A DNA stretch of 64,000 nucleotides from Enterobacter sp. Ag1 (GCA_000277545.1 AKXM01000026.1:56282-120281), one strand, 5' to 3'; shown: positions 36,199 to 50,592, counted from the stretch's first letter. Notes: a model not told the origin generated them from the sequence alone. Translations and numbers: made by a program.

Positions 36199-37569
36199 TT
36201 ACTTTTTCTTAACCGGACGCTGCCAGCCCTGAATGTGTTTCTGTTTTACGCGGCTCATCACCAGTTCATTTTCAGCAATGTCGCGCGTCACTGTCGTCCC
36301 GGCGCCAATGGTGACACCGCTGGCCACGGTGATCGGGGCCACCAGTTGAGTATCAGAGCCAACAAACACGTCATCACCAATGATCGTTTTATGTTTGTTC
36401 GCGCCATCGTAATTGCAGGTAATTGTGCCTGCACCGATGTTCACGTTGTCGCCAATTTCGGCATCACCGAGGTAGCTCAAATGGCCCGCTTTAGAACCTT
36501 TCCCCAGACGAGCTTTCTTCATTTCAACGAAGTTGCCCACGTGAGCGCCTTCCGCTAGTTCCGCGCCAGGGCGCAGGCGGGCAAATGGCCCGATGGTGCA
36601 GGCGGCTTCAAGCGTCGCATCTTCAATAACCGTATACGGACTGATTTCGCAGTCATCACCGATGACGGCATTTTTAATCACGCAGCCGGTCCCAATCTTC
36701 ACGCGGTTACCCAGCGTAACGCGGCCTTCCACAATGACATTAGTATCTATTTCAACATCGCGCCCGTGCGTGAATTCACCGCGTAGATCGAACCGAGCCG
36801 GATCGCGGAGCATAACGCCCGCCAGCAGCAGCTTATCGGCCTGCTCCGTCTGGTAAACGCGCTCCAGGCGAGAAAGCTGCAGGCGGTTATTCACGCCTTC
36901 GACTTCACTCAGGCGATCCGGATGAACGGCGGCAATTTCACGCCCTTCACCATGAGCCAGAGCAATAATGTCCGTGATGTAAAACTCGCCCTGGGCGTTG
37001 TTGTTATCCAGCTTGCCGAGCCAGCGCTTCAGATCTGCGCCGTTAGCCACCAGAATCCCGGTGTTGATTTCATTGATTTTGCGCTGCTCTTCGCTGGCGT
37101 CTTTATGCTCAACGATGCCAACGACCTTGCCATTTTCCCGCGCAATGCGGCCGTAGCCGGTCGGATCATCAAGCTTAACGGTCAGCAAACCAATGCCGCC
37201 TTGCGGTTTAGCTTCACGCAGGCGCCGTAAAGTCTCGACGGAGATAAGCGGCACATCGCCGTACAGCATCAGAATGTCTTCGTCATCGGCAAAGAACGGC
37301 GCCGCCATCTGCATCGCGTGGCCGGTTCCCAGCTGCTCCGCCTGCAGCACCCAGTTAAGCGAGCCGTCGTTCAGGGTTTGCTTTAGCAGATCCCCGCCGT
37401 GGCCATACACCAGGTTCACCCGCTGGGCGCCTAATTTATTAGCGGCATCAATGACATGCTGAACCATTGGCTTCCCAGCCAGCGTGTGCAGCACCTTTGG
37501 AAGATCTGAGTACATGCGGGTTCCTTTGCCGGCGGCAAGGATAACCACGCTCATTGCGCTGTTTGACAT
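36199..37569 (-). CDS. glmU: GlmU, bifunctional UDP-GlcNAc synthase
   Basis: Acetylates glucosamine 1-phosphate and then uridylylates it to UDP-N-acetylglucosamine for cell wall and LPS. 456 residues, as in E. coli. N-terminal pyrophosphorylase with [19 protein letters not shown]-terminal left-handed beta-helix of hexapeptide repeats acting as acetyltransferase ([29 protein letters not shown]). Transcribed with glmS. Confidence 0.99.
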   Translation of the reverse strand: MSNSAMSVVILAAGKGTRMYSDLPKVLHTLAGKPMVQHVIDAANKLGAQRVNLVYGHGGDLLKQTLNDGSLNWVLQAEQLGTGHAMQMAAPFFADDEDILMLYGDVPLISVETLRRLREAKPQGGIGLLTVKLDDPTGYGRIARENGKVVGIVEHKDASEEQRKINEINTGILVANGADLKRWLGKLDNNNAQGEFYITDIIALAHGEGREIAAVHPDRLSEVEGVNNRLQLSRLERVYQTEQADKLLLAGVMLRDPARFDLRGEFTHGRDVEIDTNVIVEGRVTLGNRVKIGTGCVIKNAVIGDDCEISPYTVIEDATLEAACTIGPFARLRPGAELAEGAHVGNFVEMKKARLGKGSKAGHLSYLGDAEIGDNVNIGAGTITCNYDGANKHKTIIGDDVFVGSDTQLVAPITVASGVTIGAGTTVTRDIAENELVMSRVKQKHIQGWQRPVKKK

Positions 37570-37656
37570 ACGTGTCCTGAATCTGTTTAGTGTGTGAAGT
37601 AAAGCGATTTAGCCTTGAAAATTCTACATATTTTGCACCAAAAAATACGTTGCTGC

Positions 37657-37678
37657 TAATTTCACCGCCTTGAGATTA
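37657..37678. promoter_or_regulatory. Candidate NagC operator upstream of glmU
   Basis: TAATTTCA-ccgcct-TGAGATTA, a dyad with one mismatch, 88 bp before the glmU start. E. coli glmUS is activated by NagC bound upstream of glmU; this element has the right place and the TTTCA/TGAGA form, but I could not score it against a NagC matrix. The rest of 37570-37815 shows no gene. Confidence 0.4.
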
Positions 37679-37815
37679 TCTGCGTCTTTTATAGCAGTAA
37701 TCGCGGCAGAATCCATGAGAATTAAGGCCGAAATAGGGGCTAAACACCCCGAGAAAACCGCTATCTAGCTGGTTTTATGGTTATTTTGAGCATGGAATAA
37801 AGCTGAGAAATAAAA

Positions 37816-37845
37816 AATGCCAGTCAGGTTTCCCGGACTGGCATT
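37816..37845 (-). terminator. Intrinsic terminator of the atp operon
   Basis: Minus strand: AATGCCAGTC-(10 nt)-GACTGGCATT followed by TTTTATTT. It lies 20 bp after the atpC stop. Confidence 0.95.
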
Positions 37846-37864
37846 TGTCTTTTCAAGCAGGTAG

Positions 37865-38284
37865 TTACATCGCTTTTTTGGTTAACTCGATAACGCGCAG
37901 TTTGGCGATCGCTTTAGCCAGTTCAGCAGAAGCCTGAGCGTAATCCACGTCACCATGGGAGCTGTGCATGTGCTCTTCAGCTTTGCGTTTCGCTTCCAGG
38001 GCACGCGCTTCGTCGAGATCCTGACCGCGAATTGCGGTGTCAGCCAGGACGGTTACGTTACCCGGCTGCACTTCCAGAACACCGCCGGACAGGTAGATAA
38101 ACTCTTCATGTCCGTGCTGTTTAACGATGCGAATCATACCAGGCTTAATGGCGGTGAGCAGCGGGGCGTGACCTGGGTAGATACCCAGCTCACCTTCGCT
38201 ACCCGTTACCTGGATCTTTTCGACCAGACCGGAGAACATTTGCTGCTCCGCGCTGACGACGTCCAGGTGGTAAGTCATAGCCAT
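37865..38284 (-). CDS. atpC: AtpC, ATP synthase epsilon subunit
   Basis: Central-stalk subunit of F1 that also inhibits ATP hydrolysis. 139 residues, as in E. coli. N-terminal beta-sandwich ([33 protein letters not shown]) and C-terminal two-helix hairpin rich in Ala, Lys and Glu. Last gene of the operon, 19 bp after atpD. Confidence 0.98.
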   Translation of the reverse strand: MAMTYHLDVVSAEQQMFSGLVEKIQVTGSEGELGIYPGHAPLLTAIKPGMIRIVKQHGHEEFIYLSGGVLEVQPGNVTVLADTAIRGQDLDEARALEAKRKAEEHMHSSHGDVDYAQASAELAKAIAKLRVIELTKKAM

Positions 38285-38303
38285 GTCACCCTCCGATTAG
38301 GCG

Positions 38304-39833
<1,530 letters not shown>

Positions 39834-39844
39834 ATAAACCTGGT

Positions 39845-40708
39845 TTAAACCGCGGACGCACCACCGACGATTTCGGTAAGTTCCTGAGTAATGCTGGCCT
39901 GACGAGCTTTGTTGTATACCAACCGCAGCTCTTTAATCAGGCTGCCGCCGTTATCGGTTGCGGCTTTCATCGCCACCATACGTGCGGCCTGCTCGCTGGC
40001 CAGGTTTTCTACGACGCCCTGATAAACCTGAGACTCAACATAACGACGCAGCAGGGTGTCCAGCAGCGCTTTCGGGTCCGGTTCGTACAGGTAGTCCCAG
40101 GATTTACGCTTCAGATCCTCATCTTCTGATGCCGGTAACGGCAGCAGCTGAGTGATGGTCGGAACCTGAGACATGGTGTTAACAAATTTGTTGCTGACAA
40201 CGTACAGCTTGTCCAGACGACCTTCGTCGTAGGCTTGCAGCATCACTTTCACCGGGCCGATCAGTTCAGACAGGGAAGGGGTATCTCCCATGCCGGTAAC
40301 CTGAGCAACCACGTTGCCGCCAACGGAGTTGAAGAAAGAAACGCCTTTAGAGCCGATCATCGCGAGTTCGCTCTGAACGCCCTTATCGGACCACTCTTTC
40401 ATATCCGCCAGCACTTTTTTGAACAAGTTAATGTTCAAACCGCCGCACAAACCACGATCGGTCGACACCACCAGGTAGCCCACGCGCTTAACGTCGCGTT
40501 CTTCCAGGTATGGGTGCTTATATTCCAGATTACCGTTCGCAAGGTGACCAATCACTTTGCGCATGGTATCTGCATAAGGACGGCTGGCCGCCATGCGATC
40601 CTGCGATTTACGCATTTTGGAAGCGGCGACCATCTCCATCGCTTTGGTGATCTTCTGCGTGTTCTGGACGCTTGCGATCTTACTACGTATCTCTTTTGCG
40701 CCGGCCAT
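39845..40708 (-). CDS. atpG: AtpG, ATP synthase gamma subunit
   Basis: Rotating shaft of F1. 287 residues, as in E. coli. N-terminal coiled helix [20 protein letters not shown] and C-terminal helix [19 protein letters not shown] pair to form the shaft. 50 bp after atpA; its stop lies 11 bp from the ERIC element. Confidence 0.98.
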   Translation of the reverse strand: MAGAKEIRSKIASVQNTQKITKAMEMVAASKMRKSQDRMAASRPYADTMRKVIGHLANGNLEYKHPYLEERDVKRVGYLVVSTDRGLCGGLNINLFKKVLADMKEWSDKGVQSELAMIGSKGVSFFNSVGGNVVAQVTGMGDTPSLSELIGPVKVMLQAYDEGRLDKLYVVSNKFVNTMSQVPTITQLLPLPASEDEDLKRKSWDYLYEPDPKALLDTLLRRYVESQVYQGVVENLASEQAARMVAMKAATDNGGSLIKELRLVYNKARQASITQELTEIVGGASAV

Positions 40709-40758
40709 GAGCTTCTCCTCAATGCCTTGCGGCTTGCCCTAGAGCAAGCCGCCAGACG

Positions 40759-42300
40759 TTACCAGGACTGGGTTGCTTTAAAGGAGTCGAGGATGCCTTT
40801 CAGCTTGCCTTCGATCTCGTCGTTATAGCCACCGGTCTGGTTAATTTCTTGCATCAGCGGAGCGTGATCACGGTCAGCGTAAGCCAGCAGAGCGGCTTCG
40901 AAGCTACCGATTTTCGCCAGTTCCACGTCTTCGAGGTAACCGCGTTCAGCCGCGAACAGCACCAGACCCTGTTGTGCAACAGACATTGGGGCATACTGTT
41001 TCTGTTTCAGCAGCTCGGTCACTTTCTGACCGTGGCTCAGCTGTTTACGGGTGGCTTCATCCAGATCGGATGCGAACTGAGAGAACGCAGCCAGTTCACG
41101 ATACTGTGCCAGCGCGGTACGAATACCACCGGACAGTTTCTTGATGATCTTGGTCTGAGCAGCACCACCAACACGAGATACCGAAATACCTGGGTTAACT
41201 GCCGGACGAATACCGGAGTTAAACAGGTTGGTTTCCAGGAAGATCTGACCATCGGTAATCGAAATTACGTTGGTTGGAACGAACGCAGAAACGTCACCCG
41301 CCTGGGTTTCGATGATCGGCAGAGCGGTCAGGGAGCCGGTTTTACCTTTAACTTCACCTTTGGTGAAAGCTTCCACGTATTCCGCGTTAACGCGGGATGC
41401 GCGCTCCAGCAGACGGGAGTGGAGGTAGAACACGTCGCCCGGGAACGCTTCACGACCTGGTGGACGACGAAGCAGCAGGGAAACCTGACGATAAGCAACA
41501 GCCTGTTTAGACAGGTCATCGTATACGATCAGCGCATCTTCACCGCGGTCACGGAAGTATTCGCCCATTGCGCAACCAGCATATGGTGCCAGGTATTGCA
41601 GTGCAGCGGATTCAGAAGCAGTTGCCACAACAACGATGGTGTTGGACAGTGCGCCGTGCTCTTCCAGTTTACGAACCACGTTAGAAATGGTGGACGCTTT
41701 CTGGCCGATAGCCACGTACACACATTTAATACCGGAGTCACGCTGGTTGATGATGGCATCGATTGCCATCGCGGTTTTACCGGTCTGACGGTCACCGATG
41801 ATCAGCTCACGCTGGCCACGGCCGATTGGAATCATCGCATCGACGGATTTATAACCGGTCTGCACCGGCTGGTCGACGGACTGACGTTCGATTACGCCTG
41901 GCGCGATAACTTCGATTGGCGAGAAGCCATCGTTATCAACCGGACCTTTACCGTCGATTGGTGCACCCAGGGTGTTCACCACGCGGCCCAACAGGCCACG
42001 GCCAACCGGAACTTCCAGAATACGGCCAGTACACTTAACCTTCATGCCTTCGGCGAGGTCAGCGTATGGGCCCATCACTACAGCACCTACGGAGTCGCGC
42101 TCCAGGTTCAGTGCGATAGCGTAACGGTTACCCGGCAGGGAAATCATCTCACCCTGCATACAATCGGCCAGGCCGTGAACGCGGATAATACCGTCACTTA
42201 CAGAAACAATTGTACCTTCGTTATGAGCTTCGCTCACAACATTGAACTGAGCAATGCGCTGCTTGATCAGTTCGCTGATTTCGGTGGAATTCAGTTGCAT
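40759..42300 (-). CDS. atpA: AtpA, ATP synthase alpha subunit
   Basis: Nucleotide-binding regulatory subunit of F1. 513 residues, as in E. coli. Walker A GDRQTGKT near residue 169 and [16 protein letters not shown]; arginine finger region in [13 protein letters not shown]. 12 bp after atpH. Confidence 0.99.
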   Translation of the reverse strand: MQLNSTEISELIKQRIAQFNVVSEAHNEGTIVSVSDGIIRVHGLADCMQGEMISLPGNRYAIALNLERDSVGAVVMGPYADLAEGMKVKCTGRILEVPVGRGLLGRVVNTLGAPIDGKGPVDNDGFSPIEVIAPGVIERQSVDQPVQTGYKSVDAMIPIGRGQRELIIGDRQTGKTAMAIDAIINQRDSGIKCVYVAIGQKASTISNVVRKLEEHGALSNTIVVVATASESAALQYLAPYAGCAMGEYFRDRGEDALIVYDDLSKQAVAYRQVSLLLRRPPGREAFPGDVFYLHSRLLERASRVNAEYVEAFTKGEVKGKTGSLTALPIIETQAGDVSAFVPTNVISITDGQIFLETNLFNSGIRPAVNPGISVSRVGGAAQTKIIKKLSGGIRTALAQYRELAAFSQFASDLDEATRKQLSHGQKVTELLKQKQYAPMSVAQQGLVLFAAERGYLEDVELAKIGSFEAALLAYADRDHAPLMQEINQTGGYNDEIEGKLKGILDSFKATQSW

Positions 42301-42312
42301 GCTCCAGTCCCC

Positions 42313-42846
42313 TTAAGACTGCAAGACGTCTGCAAGGCGTTCAAGACGGCCGCGTACGCTACCGTCAATGACCATATCACCCGACTGGATGATAACGCCC
42401 GCCATAACAGACTTATCGATTTTGCAATTCAGCTTAACTTTGCGTGACAGACGTTTTTCCATTGCGGACGTAATGTTTGCAAGCTGTTCATGGCTAAGTT
42501 CAGCCGCGGAGGTTACCTGAACCTCTGCAATCGCTTCACTCAGCGCGCGTAAATGCGCGAACTGCTCAAGAACATCCGGGAGCGCTTTTAAACGGCCGTT
42601 ATCAGCCATCACCTTAATCAGGTTCTGGCCGTTGGCGTCCAGCTGCTCGCCGCAAATGGCGATGAACGAATCTGCGAGCGTTTCTGGTGCCAGGGCACCG
42701 GAAAGAAGCTCTTCCATTTGTTCGTTTTTCGTTACCTCGGCAGCAAACGCCAGCATGTTCTGCCAGCGGTCTACGCTCTGGTTTTCGACGGCAAAGTCAA
42801 AAGCTGCTTTGGCGTAGGGGCGAGCTACAGTAACAAATTCAGACAT
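42313..42846 (-). CDS. atpH: AtpH, ATP synthase delta subunit
   Basis: Peripheral-stalk subunit joining F1 to the b subunits. 177 residues, as in E. coli. Begins [20 protein letters not shown] and has the family C-terminal segment [20 protein letters not shown]. 14 bp after atpF. Confidence 0.98.
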   Translation of the reverse strand: MSEFVTVARPYAKAAFDFAVENQSVDRWQNMLAFAAEVTKNEQMEELLSGALAPETLADSFIAICGEQLDANGQNLIKVMADNGRLKALPDVLEQFAHLRALSEAIAEVQVTSAAELSHEQLANITSAMEKRLSRKVKLNCKIDKSVMAGVIIQSGDMVIDGSVRGRLERLADVLQS

Positions 42847-42860
42847 CAGCCCCTCCCTCC

Positions 42861-43331
42861 TTACAGTTCAGCGACCAGTTTATCGACGATGTCGCTGTTA
42901 GCAGCTTCATCTACGGAACGTTCGATTATCTTCTCGGCACCGGCAATTGCCAGCAGAGCGACCTGCTTACGCAGCTCTTCACGAGCGCGTTTACGCTCAG
43001 CGTCGATTTCTGCCTGAGCCTGCCCAACGATTTTGTTACGTTCCTGCTCTGCCTCAGTTTTCGCTTCATCAAGGATCTGGGCACGGCGTTTGTTCGCCTG
43101 CTCAATGATCACCTGAGCTTCCGCTTTGGCTTTTTTCAGCTGGTCGGTCGCGTTGGCCTGTGCAAGGTCAAGGTCCTTTTGAGCACGTTCTGCAGAAGCA
43201 AGACCGTCAGCAATTTCTTTCTGACGCTTCTCGATGGCTGCCATTAATGGCGGCCATACGTACTTCATGCAGAACAGAACAAACAGGACAAACGCGATGG
43301 CCTGGCCGAGGATTGTTGCGTTAATGTTCAC
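42861..43331 (-). CDS. atpF: AtpF, ATP synthase b subunit
   Basis: Peripheral-stalk subunit, one N-terminal membrane helix (residues 5-25, [20 protein letters not shown]) followed by a long charged helix ([20 protein letters not shown]). 156 residues, as in E. coli. 61 bp after atpE. Confidence 0.98.
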   Translation of the reverse strand: MNINATILGQAIAFVLFVLFCMKYVWPPLMAAIEKRQKEIADGLASAERAQKDLDLAQANATDQLKKAKAEAQVIIEQANKRRAQILDEAKTEAEQERNKIVGQAQAEIDAERKRAREELRKQVALLAIAGAEKIIERSVDEAANSDIVDKLVAEL

Positions 43332-43381
43332 AGCACAATGCCTCTTTGTTAGTTAACGTTCTGATATTACTAGATGACTCA

Positions 43382-44887
<1,506 letters not shown>

Positions 44888-45506
44888 GACGTTTCCTAAC
44901 TCCTGCTACCTATGAGGTATGTCGCGTGTCGTATAAAACTGTCTTTGCGACGCTGAGTCAAGCCTCAAAAAGCGAGCAAATTATACGGTGCGGCCCAGTG
45001 ATTTCAAACAATAAGTAGCGAAAAGGTGAACAAATGTTTAATTAATTTTCCGCAGAGCCGTTTTCTGACTTTTGGTGAATCGCATCGGCTTCCTCAAAAA
45101 GTGCAAATAAGCCGAAATCCCTGACAGCAAAGCGTGCACACGATCACAAATTAAACATCTTATCGGCAGACATTATTTTGCCGCTTAAGAAAGCACTAAT
45201 TACAGATGACTGATAATTAAGCTGATTAATGTGCACTCTGTTTAAAACAAGCTGAAACATCATAAAAACCTTTCATTGACATTCCAGTTAAACTTTTAAC
45301 ATCCGACAAAGGCCGTTTTTCGGCATAATTTTAGCCGGATGATATTTTCGAATAAAATTATTACCCTGGTAATTAATCACTTTTAAGTTAAAAACAGGAT
45401 AAATCCGAGTTAAAGATTGGTTAAATGTAACCAACCATTACATCGATCGCCCCGTCTTTTTTCAACCTCAGTGAAACATCTCTATCGCGTCGTTTTTTGA
45501 TAAATA
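44888..45506. promoter_or_regulatory. Long atp upstream spacer with the main promoter
   Basis: A 619-bp spacer between atpI and rsmG. On the minus strand TTGAAA (45007-45002), a 16-bp gap and TATAAT (44985-44980) form a near-ideal promoter. A second candidate, TTGACT with TTTTAT 17 bp later, lies closer to atpI. The stretch 45010-45500 is AT-rich and I see no gene in it. Confidence 0.85.
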
Positions 45507-46130
45507 TTAAGTTTTGTTTGCCTTAATCAGCACCAAATGCCTCTCCCCTTCCAGGCTCGGCACGTTGAGTTTGACGATATTTTCAACGGTGAATCCGGCA
45601 GGCAGTTGGGTAATTTCTTCATCCGGACGCACCCCTTTCAGCGCATAGAACTTCCCGTGCGCAGCAGGCAGATGGTGACACCAGTTCACCATGTCGCTTA
45701 GCGAGGCAAAAGCCCGGCTGATAACGCCGTCAAACGGAGGTTCCGCCGGAAAATCCTCCACGCGACTTTGTACCGGAGTAATGTTTTCCAGCTTCAGCTC
45801 GTGCTGGACCTGACGCAGGAATCGCACACGCTTGCCGAGGCTGTCCAACAGGGTGAAATGCGAATCAGGGCGCACGATTGCCAGCGGTATCCCAGGCAGA
45901 CCAGGGCCCGTGCCAACGTCGATAAACCGGCTGCCCTGCAAATGCGGTTCGACCACAATGCTATCCAGAATATGCCGCACCAGCATTTCATCAGGATTAC
46001 GCACCGAAGTGAGGTTATAGGCCTTGTTCCATTTGTCGAGCAGCGAAACATAGCCCACCAGTTGCTGCTGCTGATTTTCAGGGAGAGTGATGCCCGCTTC
46101 TTTCAGCAGGCGAGATAATTTAGTCAGCAC
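45507..46130 (-). CDS. rsmG: RsmG (GidB), 16S rRNA m7G527 methyltransferase
   Basis: Methylates N7 of G527 of 16S rRNA with S-adenosylmethionine. 207 residues, as in E. coli, from a GTG start at 46130. SAM-binding motif [20 protein letters not shown]. Lies 56 bp after mnmG with an intrinsic terminator in the gap, so its expression depends on read-through or a local promoter. Confidence 0.97.
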   Translation of the reverse strand: MLTKLSRLLKEAGITLPENQQQQLVGYVSLLDKWNKAYNLTSVRNPDEMLVRHILDSIVVEPHLQGSRFIDVGTGPGLPGIPLAIVRPDSHFTLLDSLGKRVRFLRQVQHELKLENITPVQSRVEDFPAEPPFDGVISRAFASLSDMVNWCHHLPAAHGKFYALKGVRPDEEITQLPAGFTVENIVKLNVPSLEGERHLVLIKANKT

Positions 46131-46144
46131 GTCATAAACCCATC

Positions 46145-46172
46145 AAAAAAAGAGGCCAGGATTGCCTGGCCT
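46145..46172 (-). terminator. Intrinsic terminator between mnmG and rsmG
   Basis: Minus strand: AGGCCAGG-caat-CCTGGCCT, then C and TTTTTTT. It lies 15 bp after the mnmG stop and 15 bp before the rsmG start, and is a textbook hairpin. Confidence 0.9.
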
Positions 46173-46186
46173 GTTGTCGTCTGTTT

Positions 46187-48076
46187 TTAAGCGCTGCGTC
46201 GCAGCAGCCCTTGTTTTTTAAGCCAGACAAGCAAAATAGAGATTGCCGCAGGGGTAATACCCGAGATGCGCGATGCCTGTCCAATGGAAACCGGTTTGTG
46301 ATCGTTAAGTTTGGCGATCACTTCGTTAGACAGCCCGCTCACCTGACTATAGTCGAGCGTGGCTGGCAACACAGTATTCTCATTGCGCTGCTGTTTTTCA
46401 ATCTCATCCTGCTGGCGCGCGATGTAGCCTTCGTATTTAACCTGGATCTCGACCTGTTCGGCAGCCTGAGGATCTTGAAGTCCTGGCGCAAAGGTCGACA
46501 GCTGGGTCATCGCAGCGTAGGTCATTTCTGGGCGACGCAGCAGATCTTCGCCGTTAGCTTCTTTGGAAAGCGGGGCACTGAGCTGCGCGTTCACCTCTGC
46601 TACCTGCTCAGAGTTCGGGTGCAGCCAGATATCTTTCAGGCGCTGGCGCTCACGTTCGATCATTTCCAGCTTATCGTTGAAACGAGCCCAGCGAGCATCA
46701 TCGACCAGACCCAGCTCACGACCGGCTTCGGTGAGACGCAGATCGGCGTTGTCTTCACGCAGCATCAGGCGATATTCAGCCCTGGAAGTAAACATACGGT
46801 ACGGTTCTTTGGTCCCCAGAGTGCACAGGTCATCAACCAGCACGCCAAGGTAAGCCTGATCGCGACGCGGTGCCCAACCCTCTTTCTCGGCAGAGAAGCG
46901 TGCGGCATTGAGACCGGCAAGCAGGCCCTGAGCAGCGGCCTCTTCGTAACCGGTGGTGCCGTTGATCTGACCAGCAAAGAATAGCCCCTGGATAAACTTG
47001 CTTTCCAGCGTTGGTTTCAGATCGCGCGGATCGAAAAAGTCATACTCAATCGCGTAGCCTGGGCGAACGATCTTCGCATTCTCCATTCCCTTCATCGAAC
47101 GAACGATTTGCATCTGAACGTCAAACGGCAGGCTGGTGGAGATCCCGTTCGGGTAAATTTCGTTGCTGGTCAGCCCTTCAGGCTCCAGGAAGATTTGGTG
47201 CGCGTTGCGATCGGCAAAACGCATCACTTTGTCTTCGATAGACGGGCAGTAACGAGGACCAATGCCTTCGATAATCCCTGCATACATTGGACTGCGGTCG
47301 AGGTTATTACGAATGACCTCGTGAGTTTGCTCATTGGTATGCGTGATGTAGCAAGGTACCTGCTCCGGGTGCTGGTTCACGTTCCCCATGAAGGAGAAGA
47401 CCGGCATCGGGTTATCTCCGTGCTGCGGAGCAAGTACGCTGAAATCAATGGTGCGGGCGTCAATGCGCGGAGGTGTCCCGGTTTTCAGGCGACTGACGCG
47501 CAAAGGCAGTTCACGTAAGCGACGTGAGAGCGGGATCGACGGAGGATCGCCTGCACGGCCGCCGCTGTAGTTATCCAGCCCGATGTGGATCTTACCATCC
47601 AGGAAGGTGCCTACCGTCAGCACAACCGCTTTCGCGCGGAATTTAAGCCCCATCTGGGTGACCGCACCGACGACACGATCGTTCTCAACGATAAGATCTT
47701 CAACCGCCTGCTGGAAAATCATCAGGTTTGGCTGGTTCTCCAGCGCGGTGCGCACGGCCTGCCGGTAAAGCACACGGTCTGCCTGAGCGCGAGTGGCGCG
47801 GACTGCCGGGCCTTTGCTGGCGTTTAGTATTCTAAACTGAATACCTGCATGATCGATCGCGGTAGCCATCAGGCCACCGAGAGCATCCACTTCCTTAACC
47901 AAATGTCCCTTGCCAATACCGCCAATAGCCGGGTTACAGGACATCTGTCCCAGCGTGTCGATATTGTGTGTCAGAAGCAGGGTCTGCTGACCCATACGAG
48001 CTGCGGCCATTGCCGCCTCTGTGCCTGCATGACCCCCGCCGATGATAATGACGTCAAAAGGATCTGGATAAAACAT
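46187..48076 (-). CDS. mnmG: MnmG (GidA), tRNA U34 carboxymethylaminomethyl modification enzyme
   Basis: FAD-dependent enzyme that with MnmE installs the cmnm5 group on U34 of several tRNAs. 629 residues, as in E. coli. FAD motif [19 protein letters not shown] near residue 11, conserved [16 protein letters not shown] and C-terminal helical domain ending GLLRRSA. It flanks oriC and its transcription is linked to initiation in E. coli. Confidence 0.99.
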   Translation of the reverse strand: MFYPDPFDVIIIGGGHAGTEAAMAAARMGQQTLLLTHNIDTLGQMSCNPAIGGIGKGHLVKEVDALGGLMATAIDHAGIQFRILNASKGPAVRATRAQADRVLYRQAVRTALENQPNLMIFQQAVEDLIVENDRVVGAVTQMGLKFRAKAVVLTVGTFLDGKIHIGLDNYSGGRAGDPPSIPLSRRLRELPLRVSRLKTGTPPRIDARTIDFSVLAPQHGDNPMPVFSFMGNVNQHPEQVPCYITHTNEQTHEVIRNNLDRSPMYAGIIEGIGPRYCPSIEDKVMRFADRNAHQIFLEPEGLTSNEIYPNGISTSLPFDVQMQIVRSMKGMENAKIVRPGYAIEYDFFDPRDLKPTLESKFIQGLFFAGQINGTTGYEEAAAQGLLAGLNAARFSAEKEGWAPRRDQAYLGVLVDDLCTLGTKEPYRMFTSRAEYRLMLREDNADLRLTEAGRELGLVDDARWARFNDKLEMIERERQRLKDIWLHPNSEQVAEVNAQLSAPLSKEANGEDLLRRPEMTYAAMTQLSTFAPGLQDPQAAEQVEIQVKYEGYIARQQDEIEKQQRNENTVLPATLDYSQVSGLSNEVIAKLNDHKPVSIGQASRISGITPAAISILLVWLKKQGLLRRSA

Positions 48077-48127
48077 GGTAACTGCCTCGGTTTCGCGAAT
48101 GAGGGTTTGTGACTTCCCGGGCTGGGG

Positions 48128-48133
48128 ATTCTA
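48128..48133 (-). promoter_or_regulatory. Candidate -10 of the gid promoter
   Basis: TAGAAT on the minus strand, followed by the GC-rich stretch CCCCAGCCCGGG, a stringent-type discriminator as known for the E. coli gid promoter. No clear -35 hexamer. It lies 52 bp before the mnmG start. Confidence 0.5.
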
Positions 48134-48149
48134 CTCAACTTTAGTCTTT

Positions 48150-48440
48150 CGAGAAAGCATCGGGATCTTCGGTTATTAAAAGAAGATCTTTTTTATTTAA
48201 AGATCTCTTTATTGTGATCTCTTATTAGGATCGACCACCTCTGTGGATAAGCCATTTATCCATTTTAGGATCAACAACCTGGAAAGGATCGTTTGCTGTG
48301 TACTACCGGTGATCCCAGACCGTATAAGCTGGGATCAGAATTGAGGTTTATGCACAACTCAAAAAGTGAACAGCGGTTGTTATTGGGATAACTACGGGTT
48401 AATCCAAGCTTTTAACCAGAGTTATCCACATCTGATCGCG
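48150..48440. other. oriC: Chromosomal replication origin oriC
   Basis: In the mnmG-mioC spacer. The left AT-rich unwinding part holds three GATCT-rich 13-mers (AAGATCTTTTTTATTTAA, AGATCTCTTTATT, TGTGATCTCTTATTAGGATC). DnaA boxes: R1 TGTGGATAA (48242-48250), R2 TTATGCACA (48348-48356), R4 TTATCCACA (48422-48430) and a weaker R3-like TTGGGATAA (48383-48391). An extra TTATCCATT (48256-48264) faces R1. Ten GATC sites are spread over the region, as expected for Dam/SeqA control. The conserved AGGATCAACAACCTGGAAAG carries the IHF region. Matches E. coli oriC through most of its length. Confidence 0.97.
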
Positions 48441-48446
48441 CAATCT

Positions 48447-48896
48447 TTACACTTCAGGGAGTAAATTAATCCAGGAACCAACCCAAATTTCGGCTGGATC
48501 CTCAGGAATGTCGTGATCGAGGATGTTAATTTTGAGCAAGGATCCTATGCGGGTTGCACCACATTCGGTCAAAAGCAGATCGATCTTCTCTATAGCACCG
48601 CAAAACGTGTCGTATTCACGGCTGCCGATCCCGATCGCGCCATAGCTTACGTCGCTCAGATCCGGGCGCTGTTCATTTATAGCGTCATAGAAAGGCTGCA
48701 GGTTGTCCGGCAGATCGCCAGCACCATGTGTGGAAGAGACCACCAGCCAGATACCGCTGGCTTTAAGATCTTCTAAAAGAGGGCCATGCAGCATTTCAGT
48801 GCCGTGTCCCGCTTCTTCAAGCTTCTCTGCCAGATGTTCTGCTACATATTCGGCACTACCCAGAGTACTGCCGCTAATCAGAGTGATATCAGCCAT
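48447..48896 (-). CDS. mioC: MioC, flavodoxin-like protein
   Basis: FMN-binding flavodoxin-type protein, reported to support biotin synthase in E. coli. 149 residues from ATG at 48896 (E. coli 147); six further upstream codons are rejected since MADITLISGSTLGSAEYVAE is the family start. FMN-binding ISGSTLGSAEY, SSTHGAGDLPDN and GSREYDTFCG. Transcription runs into oriC. Confidence 0.97.
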   Translation of the reverse strand: MADITLISGSTLGSAEYVAEHLAEKLEEAGHGTEMLHGPLLEDLKASGIWLVVSSTHGAGDLPDNLQPFYDAINEQRPDLSDVSYGAIGIGSREYDTFCGAIEKIDLLLTECGATRIGSLLKINILDHDIPEDPAEIWVGSWINLLPEV

Positions 48897-48924
48897 TGTG
48901 TCCCGCCTTTTCAAATCGTCGCGT

Positions 48925-48964
48925 ATTGTACGCTGTGAAAGAGCGGGGATCTACCTGTGGATAA
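48925..48964 (-). promoter_or_regulatory. mioC promoter with DnaA box
   Basis: Minus strand: DnaA box TTATCCACA (48964-48956), then a TACAAT -10 (48930-48925) in CAGCGTACAATACGCG. E. coli mioC is likewise repressed by DnaA at a box in its promoter. Confidence 0.85.
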
Positions 48965-48985
48965 TATGGGTATTAAAATTAACGA

Positions 48986-49444
48986 TCAGGGCCGGATAGT
49001 GCGCATGATCGGGTTCTGCAGCGAGATCAGCGTTTCAGTGGACTGAATTTCATCGATTGTTTGGATCTTGTTGATAAGTACCTGCTGGAGGGCATCAATG
49101 GATCGGCACATCACCTTAATAAAGATGCTGTAGTGGCCGGTGGTGTAGTAAGCCTCGGTCACCTCATCCAGGTTTTCCAGCTTGGTCAGAGCGGAGGGAT
49201 AATCTTTGGCGCTTTTCAGAATGATGCCAATAAAGCAGCAGACATCGTAGCCGAGCTGCTTCGGGCTGATGTCGATACGCGCCCCGGTAATGATCCCCGC
49301 CTGCTTCATCTTTTCGACGCGGACGTGAATGGTGCCCGGGCTGACGCCAAACTGTTTGGCCAGTTCTGCATATGCGGTGCGGGCATTGGCCATTAATGCT
49401 TCGAGTATGCCGCGATCGAGATTGTCGATCTGATAATTATCCAT
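48986..49444 (-). CDS. asnC: AsnC, Lrp-family regulator of asnA
   Basis: Activates asnA and represses its own gene, inhibited by asparagine. 152 residues from ATG at 49444, with AGGA 7 nt upstream; the overlapping GTG at 49447 is less likely. N-terminal helix-turn-helix in AYAELAKQFGVSPGTIHVRV and C-terminal RAM ligand domain. Divergent from asnA over a 155-bp spacer. Confidence 0.98.
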   Translation of the reverse strand: MDNYQIDNLDRGILEALMANARTAYAELAKQFGVSPGTIHVRVEKMKQAGIITGARIDISPKQLGYDVCCFIGIILKSAKDYPSALTKLENLDEVTEAYYTTGHYSIFIKVMCRSIDALQQVLINKIQTIDEIQSTETLISLQNPIMRTIRP

Positions 49445-49599
49445 CACTTTTTCCTATGATAAATGCCGATTTTCCATTTTTTATAGCCCTAAATTCGTTG
49501 ATTAAAAAGAGGCTGGCCTTTTTTATTGTTGATTATTGAATACGGTGACGTTTCTGTTGCTTAATCGATGACAGAAACACCACAACAAAGAGAAAAGCC

Positions 49600-50592
49600 A
49601 TGAAAACCGCCTGGATTGCTAAACAACGTCAGATCAGTTTTGTGAAAACCCATTTTTCCCGTCAGCTGGAAGAGAAGCTGGGCCTGATAGAAGTACAGGC
49701 GCCGATCCTCAGCCGCGTAGGGGATGGCACACAGGACAACCTTTCTGGCAGCGAGAAAGCAGTGCAGGTGAAGGTGAAAACCTTGCCGCAGGCGCAGTTT
49801 GAAGTGGTGCATTCGCTGGCCAAATGGAAAAGAAAAACGCTCGGCCAGCACGACTTCAGCGCGGGCGAAGGGCTTTACACGCACATGAAAGCTCTTCGCC
49901 CCGATGAAGACCGTTTATCCCCGATTCACTCGGTCTATGTCGATCAGTGGGACTGGGAACGCGTGATGGGTGACGGCGAACGCCACACCGGCACGCTAAA
50001 ACAAACCGTAGAGAGCATCTGGGCGGCAATTAAGTCTACCGAGGCTGAAGTGAGTGAGCGGTTTGGCCTGGCCGCCTTGCTGCCGGAGAAAATCCATTTT
50101 GTTCACAGCGAAACGTTATTGCAGCGCTTCCCTGGTCTGGACGCAAAAGGCCGCGAGCGGGCTATCGCTAAAGAACTTGGCGCGGTCTTCTTAATCGGTA
50201 TCGGGGGCAAGCTGTCGGACGGGAAACGTCACGACGTCCGCGCCCCGGATTATGATGACTGGTCAACCGGCGGGGAAGCAGGTTTACCGGGGCTGAACGG
50301 CGATATCCTGGTCTGGAACCCGGTGCTGGAAGATGCGCTGGAGCTTTCTTCTATGGGGATCCGCGTGGATGCGGACACCCTGAAGCGCCAACTGGCGATC
50401 ACCGGAGATGAAGACAGGCTCCAGCTCGAATGGCACCAGTCGCTGGTGAAAGGTGAAATGCCGCAAACCATCGGCGGCGGCATTGGCCAGTCCCGCCTGA
50501 CGATGCTGCTGCTTCAGCTGCCGCATATTGGCCAGGTTCAGTGCGGCATCTGGTCGCCAGAAGTGCAGGCTAAGGTTAGCGACCTGCTGTGA
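49600..50592 (+). CDS. asnA: AsnA, ammonia-dependent asparagine synthetase
   Basis: Forms asparagine from aspartate, ATP and ammonia. 330 residues, as in E. coli. Related to class II aminoacyl-tRNA synthetases; conserved [34 protein letters not shown] and the C-terminal [14 protein letters not shown]. Converges with viaA at 3 bp. Confidence 0.99.
   Translation: MKTAWIAKQRQISFVKTHFSRQLEEKLGLIEVQAPILSRVGDGTQDNLSGSEKAVQVKVKTLPQAQFEVVHSLAKWKRKTLGQHDFSAGEGLYTHMKALRPDEDRLSPIHSVYVDQWDWERVMGDGERHTGTLKQTVESIWAAIKSTEAEVSERFGLAALLPEKIHFVHSETLLQRFPGLDAKGRERAIAKELGAVFLIGIGGKLSDGKRHDVRAPDYDDWSTGGEAGLPGLNGDILVWNPVLEDALELSSMGIRVDADTLKRQLAITGDEDRLQLEWHQSLVKGEMPQTIGGGIGQSRLTMLLLQLPHIGQVQCGIWSPEVQAKVSDLL

Noticed and set aside
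40849..42447. Long plus-strand frame (532 codons) opposite atpA
   Set aside because: Its length reflects codon bias of a highly expressed gene on the other strand; the composition (many His, Thr and Gln) is that of an antisense frame.
45010..45500. Possible small RNA or gene in the long spacer before atpI
   Set aside because: No convincing promoter-hairpin-T-run combination and no frame with a ribosome site; E. coli has a similarly long empty spacer here.
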